NCBI GenBank assembly: GCA_018340375.1 | Contig: JAFFJZ010000012.1 | Coordinates: 7,502,001 to 7,566,000, forward strand | Length of the DNA: 64,000 nucleotides | Source of the DNA: Gonatopus flavifemur | Lineage: Eukaryota > Arthropoda > Insecta > Hymenoptera > Dryinidae | Reading direction: 5' to 3' | Shown here: positions 11,143 to 22,800 of the stretch, piece after piece | Numbering within the stretch: the stretch's first letter is position 1 | Layout: each line of letters opens with the position of its first letter | Translations under genes and position numbers: made by a program | The notes under the pieces: generated by a model | What the model was told of the DNA's origin: nothing | Databases searched by the model: none | The model's input: only the letters and a program-made list of their open reading frames with translations

Positions 11143-11327
11143 AATCCTTTTCTTTCTTTCCGATAGATCCTTGTTGTCATTTCATACTCAATTGATGAGA
11201 AACATTTTCAAGTACATGGATATGTTCAGAAGAATATTTCTCACATATTTATCCACTTGAAAATGTTCCTAATCGATTAACAATCAATTGGCATTAATGA
11301 TCTATCGGAAGGAAGGAAAGAAAACCC
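11143..11327. repeat. Foldback within the hAT element
   Basis: TTCTTTCTTTCCGATAGATC faces GATCTATCGGAAGGAAGGAAAG, and the interior CATTTTCAAGTACATGGA faces CCACTTGAAAATGTTCC. Confidence 0.6.
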
Positions 11328-11348
11328 CTGATAACACACGCAGAATTT

Positions 11349-11695
11349 TTTTTCAAAAATAAGAATAGTATTCTTCAAGAACTCTTTTCGAACTAATGAA
11401 TCCGTAAAGAGCTCTGAAGGAGTTCAAGTTTTGGGACATTAACAAGTTCTTTGAGGGTACTAAAACAATACTCCCAATATTATCAAAGAACTGGTTAATG
11501 TTCGAAAAATTGACCTTTCCTAGAGCTATTTATGGATTCATTGGTTCGAAAAGAGTTCTCAAAGAATCCTATTTTTTGTTTTTGAAAAGGAATTCTTCGT
11601 GTTATCCCAGATAGCACAAGAATTCTTAAAGAGTTCTTTATGAATAAATTGTATTCTTTAAGACCTCTTCAAGAATTCTTGTGCTATCTGGGATC
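11349..11695. repeat. Two adjacent foldbacks rich in AAGAATTCTT words
   Basis: The first (about 11349-11605) pairs TTTTTTCAAAAATAAGAATA with TTTTTGTTTTTGAAAAGGAA, and GAACTCTTTTCGAACTAATG with CATTGGTTCGAAAAGAGTTC. The second (about 11606-11695) pairs ATCCCAGATAGCACAAGAAT with ATTCTTGTGCTATCTGGGAT. Non-coding. Confidence 0.6.
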
Positions 11696-11973
11696 TGGGA
11701 CGTTTTTCTACAGTAGTAGAATGTACCTATACAACATACCAGTTTAGAAACAGTTTGCGAAGAATTCATTATGAATTTTTGAGAATTCTTTTTCCACTCC
11801 TGTGCTGTGTGGGTAGCCCAGGGTAGCCTACCAATAATTAAACATTAATAACAGGCGTTCAATCAATCGAAAAATATTATCCGTTCATAACCTGTAACTC
11901 ACATAACCTGAATGATTTGAAAATTGAGTATTAAAGTTTATGTATTGCTGAGAATGAGCAATAAAGTCAATTA

Positions 11974-12097
11974 GGGACTGTCCATAAATTACGTAACGCT
12001 TTTCCTTCTGTCGTCCCTTGTTGCACCAACTTCAGACATGATGAGTGAGATAGAGAAAGATGTAGTCAATAGCGTTACGTAATTTATGGACGATCCC
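11974..12097. mobile_element. PIF/Harbinger-type MITE, copy 1 (124 bp)
   Basis: Ends GGGACTGTCCATAAATTACG and CGTAATTTATGGACGATCCC with 3-bp TTA duplications (11971-11973, 12098-12100), as in PIF/Harbinger. The core (TTGTTGCACCAACTTCAG) recurs inverted in the element at 60142-60264. Confidence 0.8.
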
Positions 12098-12255
12098 TTA
12101 CCAACTAAAATTGAGTATTTTACGCTTTTTACATATAAGGTGTAATTCACATGATGTATTTTACATTTTTCTACACGTGATGTAAAAAACCGTTAGAATC
12201 GTGTATTTTAACATCCCTGGGTATAAGCGGTCTCGAATCTGGCATCACTCCGCCA

Positions 12256-12382
12256 CAGTGATGCCAGAAATTTTGAGATCCAATGGCCTACATCCAATCA
12301 AATACATCTGTTGATCGGAATGACCAATGTATTCCGGTCTCAGCGCTCTTGTTCCTTTGTTTTTGACAACACAGCATCACTG
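12256..12382. repeat. Possible hAT MITE with CAGTGATGCCAG ends
   Basis: CAGTGATGCCAG at 12256 and CATCACTG ending at 12382 look like hAT ends of the same kind as 36624-36789, but I found no matching 8-bp flank duplication, so limits are uncertain. Confidence 0.4.
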
Positions 12383-12408
12383 TATTTGACTGTATTCACT
12401 GTTCCCAG

Positions 12409-13153
12409 CAGTGATCTCAGAATGCGGGAGCTGGCGGCCCCCGCCACGCGGTCGGTGGTACACTAAGCTGTTTCATCACGTGTCCGTGTGAACAGAGAAA
12501 GTCTATATTCTAGACTTTCTTTCTTTCTCATACAAACGCGCGGTGAGACAGTGTTACCCCGGGTACTCATGTTAGCGACTGTCGCGCGTGACATCATCAG
12601 AAGAAAAAAGAGGAAAGATGTTTTCAACTCGGATCTCTTTTTTCTTCTAATGATGTCGCGCACGACAGTCGCTAGCATGAGTACCCCGGGTAACACTGTC
12701 TCACCGCGCGTTTGTATGAGAAAGAAAAAGTCTAGAATATAGACTTTTTCTGTTCACACGGACACGTGATGAAACAGCTTAGTGTTAGGGATCCTTTAAT
12801 GAGGGATCGGACAATCAACTGCTGATTACGGATTGGTCGGCCGCCATTAGTGGGATAGGTACTGACATTTATGAAAATATTCGAGATACATATTTAAAGT
12901 CAGCTTATTCATGTATAATACTTACAATTAAGTGAATCCGAAACATTCTTCGAACAAAGCATGTAAATACATTCGAGAAAAATGATTTTAATAAAATAAC
13001 ATACACTATGCATGCTTAACTAAACTATAGAAAAAACCGGAAGTATCCCACTAATGGCGACTGATTGTCCGATCCCTCATTAAAGGATCCCTAGCTTAGT
13101 GTACCACAGATCGCGTTGTGGGGGCTGCCAGCTCTCGCATTCTGAGATCACTG
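12409..13153. mobile_element. hAT foldback MITE with TSD GTTCCCAG, itself split
   Basis: Ends CAGTGATCTCAGAATGCGGG and the matching right end TCTGAGATCACTG, with exact 8-bp flanks GTTCCCAG (12401-12408, 13154-13161). Without the internal insertion at 12786-13093 it is an almost complete palindrome, including arms GGGTACTCATGTTAGCGACT and complement. Confidence 0.85.
12786..13093. mobile_element. MULE-like foldback, 308 bp, 9-bp TSD
   Basis: Ends TAGGGATCCTTTAATGAGGG and CCCTCATTAAAGGATCCCTA, flanked by the exact 9-mer GCTTAGTGT (12777-12785, 13094-13102). It is inserted in the right arm of the hAT palindrome 12409-13153. Confidence 0.85.
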
Positions 13154-13179
13154 GTTCCCAGCTCGGTGAATATCGCAAC

Positions 13180-13310
13180 CAGTGTTCGGAACTCCTAGGA
13201 TCGTACACGATTCTGATTGATCGCTTCTCATAGAATGTTGGAGGTGATTGGTTGCTCTATAAGAATTGACCAATAAACATCGTGTACGATCCTAGGAGTT
13301 CCGAACACTG
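13180..13310. mobile_element. hAT MITE, 131 bp, TSD ATCGCAAC
   Basis: Ends CAGTGTTCGGAACTCCTAGG and complement, about 32-bp perfect arms, exact 8-bp flanks at 13172-13179 and 13311-13318. Confidence 0.9.
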
Positions 13311-13375
13311 ATCGCAACACTAAAGTGTCCTCAGATTTAACTTGCAAACGTTAAACACACAGATGCGACTGTGCA

Positions 13376-13515
13376 CCGTGTGAAAAAAGAGAGGGTAGGG
13401 TTGCGCGCGCAACCTAGTATGCTTCCTCTATTGCTCAGAGAATATTTGATGGGAGAGCGAAGGAGAAAGCATGCTAAGATGCGCGCGCAACCATACCCTC
13501 TCCTTTTTCACACGG
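13376..13515. repeat. Foldback MITE with GC-alternating arms
   Basis: CCGTGTGAAAA faces TTTTCACACGG; inner arms GGTTGCGCGCGCAAC and GCGCGCGCAACC pair, with the CG-alternating tract present on both sides. Confidence 0.65.
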
Positions 13516-13858
13516 ATGTATTCCTTTTGAGTGCATAATAAATCATAAAAAAAAAAACAAATCTGAAGACACTGCAACACTAGTGGTGGTGTGCTTCACT
13601 CGTGAAAGTTTACGTATATCTAGGTACATGGTGAATATTTTTTATAGAAATTTTTCATCAATGATTTGTCAGTGGGTTGTATTTTATTATGGATCATTAA
13701 CTTGAAATTAATTTCTCAAAATGAATTGCTGGAATTCAGAATCAAGGCTCCAAGATAGCTTCTTGTGATGATCGTAACAACCGTTTAGGTTATGAGACGT
13801 ATTTTGTTGATGAAGAACAGTCAATTAATTTCGTAGTGATCTAAAACTCAATATCATA
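13516..13858 (+). promoter_or_regulatory. Upstream region of the zinc-finger gene
   Basis: The 343 bp before the start codon hold the last repeat-free sequence upstream of the gene and probably part of the 5' UTR. An in-frame TAA lies just before the ATG. I see no convincing TATA box. Position alone supports a regulatory role; the true promoter may be separated by a further upstream non-coding exon. Confidence 0.3.
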
Positions 13859-16800
13859 ATGTTAACCGAGTCGACCATCACGGATTCTTCCGACAATCAA
13901 ATGCCAATAGGTTTCATTACAATGGACGATGGTCGAACCCTACTCGCGGTTGCAGGTAAGATTTCGATCAGTGAATCACAATATCAAAGGATTATATACT
14001 TTTACAAATAATATTTCCATAGAACAAGAGGATGGAACCTTGGAAATCGTGGCAACACCTATATCTTTCATGCAGCAAAGTAGTTTGATTTCCCAACCAT
14101 TGGTGAAGACCATCGATGGAGATATGATCCTACAAGTATATATTTCACTTTACAATACACAAATGATAATCTGTATTCTGTATGTTCCAATCATTCTACT
14201 TTGTTTCAGCCTGTATTTCAGATTAGTTTAGAAAATATTAGCAATGAAACTCGCTTGTCAACATTAGATATACCGTCCAGCCCTGTTTCAGCTGAAACAA
14301 GACCAGAAAAAGAAGGAACAATCACAAAGATTGTAAAACCAAATTTATCTTCAGTGGATGACAGAGGGCAGCAAACGAATGTTAATCAAGTACGGAGGAG
14401 AAATCTTGGCCGACCAAAAAAAAATGTAATCAAATGTTTGAACGTGAGTTGTAGTATCTTGAGCAGTATTTTTAAGACAGGATATATTGAATGTTGTATT
14501 ATAGGAGGGTTTAATTAAATGCGATATATGTGGTCAATGTTTTGACAAGCAGTTCTTATATCGTAAGCATATGGACTATCATGCCAAGGAGAAACCGCAT
14601 CGTTGTCCAAAATGCTCAGCTTCCTTCAATATTCCGGTAAAGTGTACTTTTCTTTCTATTTGAATTTAGAATCAATATCCATAATCCTCGACCAGTATAA
14701 ATTAATATTACAGAAACGAACTAATTAATTTTGTATTACAGTCGAATTTCACATTGCATATGGCAACTCATAATACAGGGGAACCAAAATGTCCTGAATG
14801 TGGTAGAAGATTTGCTAGAATGGCTAGCTTGAAATCTCACATGTTGACACATGAAAAAGAAGAAAATCTCTTCTGCAGTGAATGTGAAGATTCATTTCCT
14901 ACCAGAGTGAGTGAAAAATTGATATTTTATTCATATTCTGATTTTTCTTTGTGGCAATTTATGATTTGAAATATGTTTTTCATATTTCAAACGTTTCATT
15001 GGATTAAACATATTTTGTGGGTCATGTCTCAGAAATGAAAAATGTTTAAGATAAAAGGAAGATATTTCAACGTGTTGAATTGAATATGAATTGTGCAGTG
15101 GGTTTATAATTCTTTGAATGATTCAAAGAGAAATGGTTATGTATTTAAATTGTAAGAAAAATATCATGCAAGTTTTTAGTTCTTATGCAGGATACTTTAC
15201 TGATATCAGAAGAGGGGAATACTGTCAAGCAACTAATCAAATGTTTACTTAAAAAATTCAATAATACCCTCCTGTCACATATAGTATATGATATTGCTCA
15301 GCATTTAATAAGGAATTGCAAACAAGTATCATATACAACCAAAAATCACAAAGTAAAGTTTAGAAATCATTGTTAGAAGTTCGGGACAGATAAATCATGT
15401 TTTATGTGGCTGAATTGACGGATTATGAGAATAATGTAAATCTGACCTCTTTGAAAGTAAATCTCGAGTCACTGGAATTTGAAATTCGGTGTCGTGATAT
15501 AAATAAACAAATTCATAAATACTGGATTTTTAGTACTTAGTAAAAAAATAAAAAAATGGATTGATTATGTTATTTTAAAAGTATAAGAAGCAACCCTAAC
15601 ATGAGAATCAGAACTTTTTAAGCCTGCAAAGATGAAAACTTTTCTGAATTCAGATTTGATTTGCTCGCGGATTTTTCGTTGCATATTTAATTTGTATACA
15701 GTTCAACTATCTCCTATAGTTAAGGTGAAAGTGAAATATTTGAATGTGAACTGGTTGCTGTGTGTTTCAGGAACGCTGGATATGTTATTGATTCATTAAA
15801 ATACGACTAATATATCAAACCCGAAGAGAACATGAAGCTTCAGCGAACGTTCAGGTTAGATCTATATAGATCGGATCGAAGGTTCATGAAAGCTAACTTT
15901 TAGATTCACAAACGTTTGTCGAAGGTACTACGGACGTTGAAATGTCCGCCTCAAAATACTTTCAGGAAACATAGATGGAACGTTCATTGAAGGTTCATCA
16001 AAGGTTTGAGGAAGCTTCACAAAAATATCTATACTTAGATTAATTTACAATAATTTATGTTTATCAATTAATTTATTTTTCATATCAATTGATCAAAATT
16101 AATACAAGTATAGATATTTTTGTGAAGTTTCGTCAAACCTTCGATGAACCTTCAGCGAACGTTCCATTTATGTTTCCTGAACGTATTTCGGGGCGGACAT
16201 TTCAACGTTCGTAGAACCTTTGACAAACGTTTGTGAATCTAAAAGTTAGCTCTAATGAACCTTTGGCCCCATCTATACACATCTGATCTGAACATTCTCT
16301 GAATCTTCATGTTCTCTTCATGTTCACTTAAGTGGAACGATGAAAAATCATTAGAAAGATTAGCAAATCTGGATTGTGAATGAAATTCCTGATGCAATGT
16401 ATTCTAGAAATCGTCTTAGATTCGATCGTACGAATTCGAAAAAAATTTTGCTTCGAAAGTTTCGAGGAACTGGAGGTCAGGTCCTTGAACTCTCCATTTA
16501 TCTATGTAATTTTGCCTCAAAGATTGATTATCAAATAGTTCAATGGGAATTCAGCAGAAATAAAAATGGAATTGAACATACTTTATCTAATCTTTATGAT
16601 GAGTGTGCAAAAGGAGTAATTAGGTATTTCAAATAGAATAAGGATAAGTTCATATGATATGCATTTCAAATCTTTACATTAACTCTGAAAAAACATTTAT
16701 TCTTTCAAGATATTGTTTCTGAAATGGTCAAAAAATAACGCGTGATTCACAACATCGTCCGTAAAACACATTTTTGTGACAACATTGCTAGATGTGGGCT

Positions 16801-19800
16801 GTAAATCCGAAAGTAGGTGATTGTTTAACGACTGCCTGCTTATTCGCTATACACGCTTGCGAAAGTGCTGCGTTGCGCAATGTGACATAACTATGTAGCA
16901 TGATGTCACGATAGTATGTTCTTAGAAGCATTAACAGATCTTGGGTCTCCGTATTCAAAGTCAAAATAGGAGATGTTCACCCCCACTATAAGTTTGTTCA
17001 AATAGTGGAGATAACTTTTTTCTGCAACCATTTCTGAAGACAAATTTTGCATTTCTCTTGACAAATATATATGATAGATATCGATAAATGCCCAGAAATG
17101 TAGAATTTGGTACATATTCGAAATTAATTTTCAACTATATCATAAATCCTTTCATCGATCACCTAAATGAGAATGATATTAGTATTTAGAGACATGTGGT
17201 TTCCAGATGATTTCAATTGATGAAAATTTGAGATGGCAAGATAAAAGAGCAGAAGGAGGAGGAAAAGATGAAGATAAAGAGGATGGAAGAATAGGAGAAA
17301 GGGGAAAAGAAGATTAGTAAAGCACAGAATCGCATGAACCGCGCGCGTGTCAAGTAATTTAACCGGCCATGTGAACACGAAAAGCTTGAAGATGATTTTT
17401 ATTTACAGTAATTATATTCATCTTTTTCCATCGACGTGAGAAAAACTCTTGTAACAGTCACGAGTTGAGAAGATCGGATATTAACGTGTTTATTGGTGAT
17501 CGATGAAACGGTGCAATTGATATCGAATGACTTGGTGGAAAAAGAAAGAAATACATTCGTTTAATTTGTTTCTGTTTGGAACATTGGGATTCTAATTCCA
17601 ACATTAACGTTACGCAAAGTATTATCCACAATAACCGAATTTTTTATTTCTCAAAGCAATTGTGATTCTTAATTTTTCGATTGGTTCCGTGGGTTGAATG
17701 AATGAGGCTTTCTTCTTTTATTTTCTGAGATTGAAAAATATTTGTCGAAATGTTTCCGGGATAATTGCATCAACAAATGATAATTTTTGATAGGAAATTA
17801 ATGATGGCACGTTCAAATATTTGTGGGGAGGAAGTGAATCGCGGAATATTATTACCAGGGAATTTCTCGAACTTTTACCCTGTATAGGAATCACAATCCC
17901 GCGAGATCTCGCAGAATCCAGTATCAGGTTTAAAATGTAATGGGTTTATTTGATTAAACAGATTGAGTTTCAGTTCGTTATGATGAACAATATCAATATG
18001 TAACAATCTTTGGTATTCTTACAAACAAAATAATATTAATTTGAACGAAACATGAAACGCATTCCTCTTAGAACTGTAACTGTTGTTACATCTATATGGA
18101 AATAATTTTGCTTGAATTAACCTGCTTTAATCAAAAGCAATGAATAGTATAATTCTTTGTCATACTCACAGAAATGTTTCCTTATTGTAACAAAAATTTC
18201 ATTATTGTGGGAAAATTCTTTTCTCGACATAGGGACAATCCTAATTATTCTTCTGATGAAAAAAAAATTCTCTCGCCTCAAGTAAAATTGGATAACCTTT
18301 GCGTTAGAATACTGGATCTTACATCAAGAAAAATAGTCTTGAGATCACCATACGCAATTTTCCAATAAGACTTGGAGATTTTCTTGATGCAATGAAGTTT
18401 TGATGAAGGGTAATGAGATCTTTCCTGTTACCCAGTAAACATTTTGTAACTTCCGATGTCTTTTAGACAGGTTCTATATGCCCTACATAACACTTTGAGA
18501 TAGGTTTCAGACCAATTCTTGTCTCAAACTCGTCTGAAAGATATCTAAAACTACTGTACAAGACATCTAAAACCAAGATATCGCAAGACACAAAATGTTT
18601 ACTGTGTACAATAATTGAGTTTTTTCAAATAAAATATTGGTGTATCGCTTGGGACGGTATCTGGCTCACGGTACACTGGTCGATACTTTTGTATTTCTTT
18701 TCAAAATATTCGACAAGCCGTGGCATTTCTATAATGTGTAATAAAGAAAAACCAACAGTACACTGCGTCATTTGATTATCCTATTATTGACCGATCTGCT
18801 GCCAATTAAGGAGAGAGAAGCGTATCGTTAAGCGTTACCTCTAAGGATATGCATGCAGTTTCAGTGTAAGGAAATTTTTCTTACCACAAAAAGCGATGGT
18901 TCTCGCGAGAAATGAAGATACTTACGTTAAACGAAAGTCATGAATCATATTTTTTTCTACTGACAATCTGTGATATGATTACTTCTAAATAAAACCGCTT
19001 TTTGATCGAAGACTATTTGTTTTCGAAGAAGAAAATCGATATCAAGAATAAAATGATAGTAACAGCAAGAAATCATTTCTGTGAGTGCATGATAAATCTC
19101 ATCAATTTATGTTCGAAATATTAAAGAGGATTAATTAACGTCCATACGAAAGTAAATCACAGTTGTTTATACGCAAGATATCTAAACACATGCAGTTCTA
19201 TTACCATACAGCACACAATCTGCCAGTCATATATTAGAGTGCCCGTTACGTTGGAAAGCCCATCATGCAGGCAGAATTCATACTGACCTACATGAAAATT
19301 CATTGCTTCTTTGTGGCTAATTAGTTACCAAATTTATAATTTTGTTGCTCTTGTCAGATCGTAGAAAATGACGGTTCTGTCAGAGGAACTGTTCTGTTAG
19401 CAGAACCAAGGGTCAAAGAGAGGAGGGAAAAACGGATAATATAGGAATTAGTTGCTTTTTTTGTTGCTTTAAGAATTCCTGAATGAAAACTTCTAGGGAG
19501 CATTAGGTTCCCAGATGTTTGAGATTTTTTATATTGAGAGAACCCTAACAGCAAAGTGCTAAGCAAATATGTGGCAAATTGTTGAAAATACTCAGCAACA
19601 GTTTAAAGCAATCTGCAGGGCCGTTGCGTCGCCAAATGCGCAACAATATGCTGTGAATCTGGAATTTTGGGTTGAGTTGTTGTCGTTTTGCTGGGAAGTT
19701 GCTCGGTTTCATGAAACTCTTGATCACATGCGTAGCAAATTCCCAGCAACTTCGCGTAAATTTAAGAAACAACATAAGAGCAATGGTTGCCCAGCAACTT

Positions 19801-22800
19801 TTGTTGTATGGGAAATGAGGGAATATATGACAATCGGGATGTATTATTGTGATGGAAGAATTATTTTTTAACTAGTTCCGATACATGAGGGCTAAGAAAC
19901 GAAAGGAGACTGCGGATCCAAAAAAATATCGGGAATATTTGGGATTTGCTATATTGAGGTAGTCCTCAAAATTGAACTTTCGAAATATCAACGCGGACAC
20001 CCTCCTATTTCCTTCTCCATCTTGAAAAATGAGCATACCTAAAATTTCATTAAATTTCATCAAATTCTGGAAGTTGCTATCGCATTAGGGTGGTTCTTAT
20101 TTGACTCGAAAAAATTGGTTTTCATTTTTTGTATAGGGCATCCTCTAATTTTGTTCTACATCGTAGAAAAGGGCTATAGTATTCTCAACATAATTCTCAA
20201 AAAACATTTGGCAGTAGCTACCGGTGTTTGAAATACGCGTTTATGGTAAAAAAAAGACTTGATAATTTTTATTCCAAGCAAACCATTGCACAACATACCC
20301 GTCAGCTGAATTACTAAAAATATCTTTTTTCAAAAGGTATTTTACGTTTTTTTTTTAAAAAAAACGCTTCCAAATCTCTTTTGAAAATTATGTAAAAAAT
20401 ATTGTAGAAATTTTCAATGGTGTAGAACAAAATCAAAGGGTGCCCCATGCGAAGAATGAAAAAAAAACTTTTTTGAATTAAATAAGGCCCACCATATTGC
20501 TCTGCAGGAGGGAATGAAAGATTCACATGATATTCGGGATGTATTGATATGATGAATCAATGGTTGTTAGAATTAAGGGAGTGTTCTGGTCGATTTTTTC
20601 ACCAAAAAACTACTAGATCGTTTCAACCATTTCACGTCAAAAATATTCAATCAATTGCATTAAACTTTGGATCAAATGATTCAGAATCAATCAAACAATC
20701 CGGGTCTGGTCTGTTTGTTGTTCAACTAACTCGTCATAAATAATTAGAACGAAATTTCGTTATCAGCCAATAAGAAACTTCTATTCAGTTCTTTTGATCT
20801 TATAGCAAATATAACCCATGCACTGTAAAAAATATACTTCCTAAACTGCCAAAGAAGTTTGGCAGTTTTTTACACAAACTTGTTTTGTGAATTACCAAAT
20901 AAAAGTTTGTAAACATTCCAAAAATTTTGTGATTTCACGAAGATTTTTGAAAATTCACAAACTTTTGTTCGGCAATTTACAAAAAAGGTTCGGAAATTAT
21001 TTTTCTAAACCAAGTTTGTAAATTTCCAAGCATTTTTGTTTGGAATTCAACACATTTTTTTTACAGTGTGTACAATTATTTTGAGACCAGAGCCGGCATC
21101 TCTGATTTATTCTAGATTTTTTTATCTCAAGGTCGATGTAATTAATTGAATATTAATGACGTAAAATGGTTGAAACGATCTAGTAGTTTTCTAGTGAAAA
21201 AATCGACTAGGGGACACCGTTAACTCGATGTATGACGACTAAGAAACGGGGAAATCCTTCAACTGTTCCAGTGGGAGCGATCACACAGGTGGCTCCACTG
21301 TTGGCAATTTGCTTCAGACAAAAGTGTTCGGCACAGTGTATATGGGAACGTATGAAATCTTCAAAGACGAATCGAAGTTTATCTAGGTCTGTAAGGCGTC
21401 AAAACTGTGATTTTGAAGAAATAATATAGAGTCAGAATTTCTGAAATCAGCACGAATTAATTTTTTATGCTCATAATTCAATAAAATGTAGCGAAAATGA
21501 TGGCTCTTTATGTTAGGAATAAGTCTAACAAACGGTTAAGCAATGTTTTCTTGCAAAAGTTATGAATAATTGAAGTTTTAAGGAACTTCTCTTTCCAAAA
21601 TTCATAATTTTTGAATGGTGCAACTGATTTGGACGCATGAGCGTTTTCATTGAAGATAATTGAAAGAAAATTGTTTTCACATTGTTTTCAAACAACTGAT
21701 TTTTAACCATGTTCTTCGCCTCGCAGTAATCTGGAAAAAAGTAGAGAGAAATATTGGACCCTTATAAACCAAATTCTGTAGAGAAAAAAATGGAGACGCT
21801 TCTTATTCGACTATGATTATTAGGTGCGCAACTAAGCTGTTGCTGTTTTTTTTCTGTGGAAATGCAACTTTATCGTGAAATTATGGTTACAAATGAATCA
21901 TTCAAAGTATTGCCCATCGCAAGCTGCACTTTTTGCCTGTCTTCCTGGTAGAGCTCGAATACCGTGACGATAAAAGCGTTCGTCTTTTAAGGCTATTCAT
22001 GAATGAAACCATTTTTTGATGCCTTAATATGAGCAGAACTGCTGATCAGCCATACCCAGGGATGGGTTCTGTGCGCGTGCGATAAGTAATATGCGTTAAC
22101 TATGCGCAGATTATGCATAAAACATGCAGAATACGCAGAAAATGCAGAAAATGCATAAAACATTGTAAAATTAATTTCGACTTGAAATTCAAAATTCAGA
22201 ATATATGAAATAGATGTTCATGAGTGTTGAAATGGTAAACAATTCATATTTTCAAAATTATAACCCAACTTGACCATGAAAAAAGATGATGCAGAAAACC
22301 CCCTTTAGTTATCTGCATTATCTGCATGAGTTTTATGCGCACATTATTCCTTGCATAAAACCTACCGTATTATGCGTACCCAACCCTGGCCATACCATGT
22401 GCCATCGAACGGAACAAGTAATAATCGGACGATGCAATATCTGGGGAATATGGCGGGTACGGTAGGACTCTCCATTTGAGAGTTTCCACGTAGGTTTTAA
22501 CGGATTTGGCAACACAAGGCCAAGGGTTGTCATGCAGTAGAATCACTTTGTCATCCCTCTCCTCGTATTGTCGTTTTTTGCGCAGTGCTCGGCTCAGTCG
22601 CGTCAATTGAGTTCGATACCGTTCCCCAGTGATGGTTTCATTCGATTTCAACAACTCGTAATAAATAACACCGACCTGATCCCACCAAATACACAGCATA
22701 ACCTTCGCAGCCTGAATATTCGACCGAGCCGATGACGTAGAAGCATGACCGGGCAATCCCCGTGACTTTCTCCTCTTTGGGTTACTGTAATGAATCCATT

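Larger units (their letters stand above)
10864..12219. mobile_element. hAT-type non-autonomous element, 1356 bp, with 8-bp TSD
   Basis: Ends CAGGGTTGTTAGA and TTAACATCCCTG, flanked by exact GGTATAAG (10856-10863 and 12220-12227). It has no transposase and carries secondary insertions: foldbacks at about 11143-11327, 11349-11605 and 11606-11695, and the Harbinger MITE 11974-12097. Confidence 0.85.
10688..12250. mobile_element. Palindromic MITE (CAGTGGTGCC end) split by a hAT element
   Basis: CAGTGGTGCCAGATTCGAGA at 10688 and TCTCGAATCTGGCATCAC near 12229-12249 are the ends of one foldback element. Its arms (ATACCTTCTCCATCGACCGC and complement) are nearly perfect around 10790. The right arm is interrupted after GGTATAAG by the element 10864-12219. 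Confidence 0.75.

Noticed and set aside
12463..12742. Paired frames on opposite strands
   Set aside because: Symmetry of the 12409-13153 palindrome.
17163..17378. 71-codon minus-strand frame rich in Leu/Phe
   Set aside because: Encoded by a purine-rich tract on the plus strand; composition artefact.
19569..19871. 100-codon plus-strand open frame
   Set aside because: The region is repeat-like (CCCAGCAACTT words in both orientations) and the protein has no recognisable motif.
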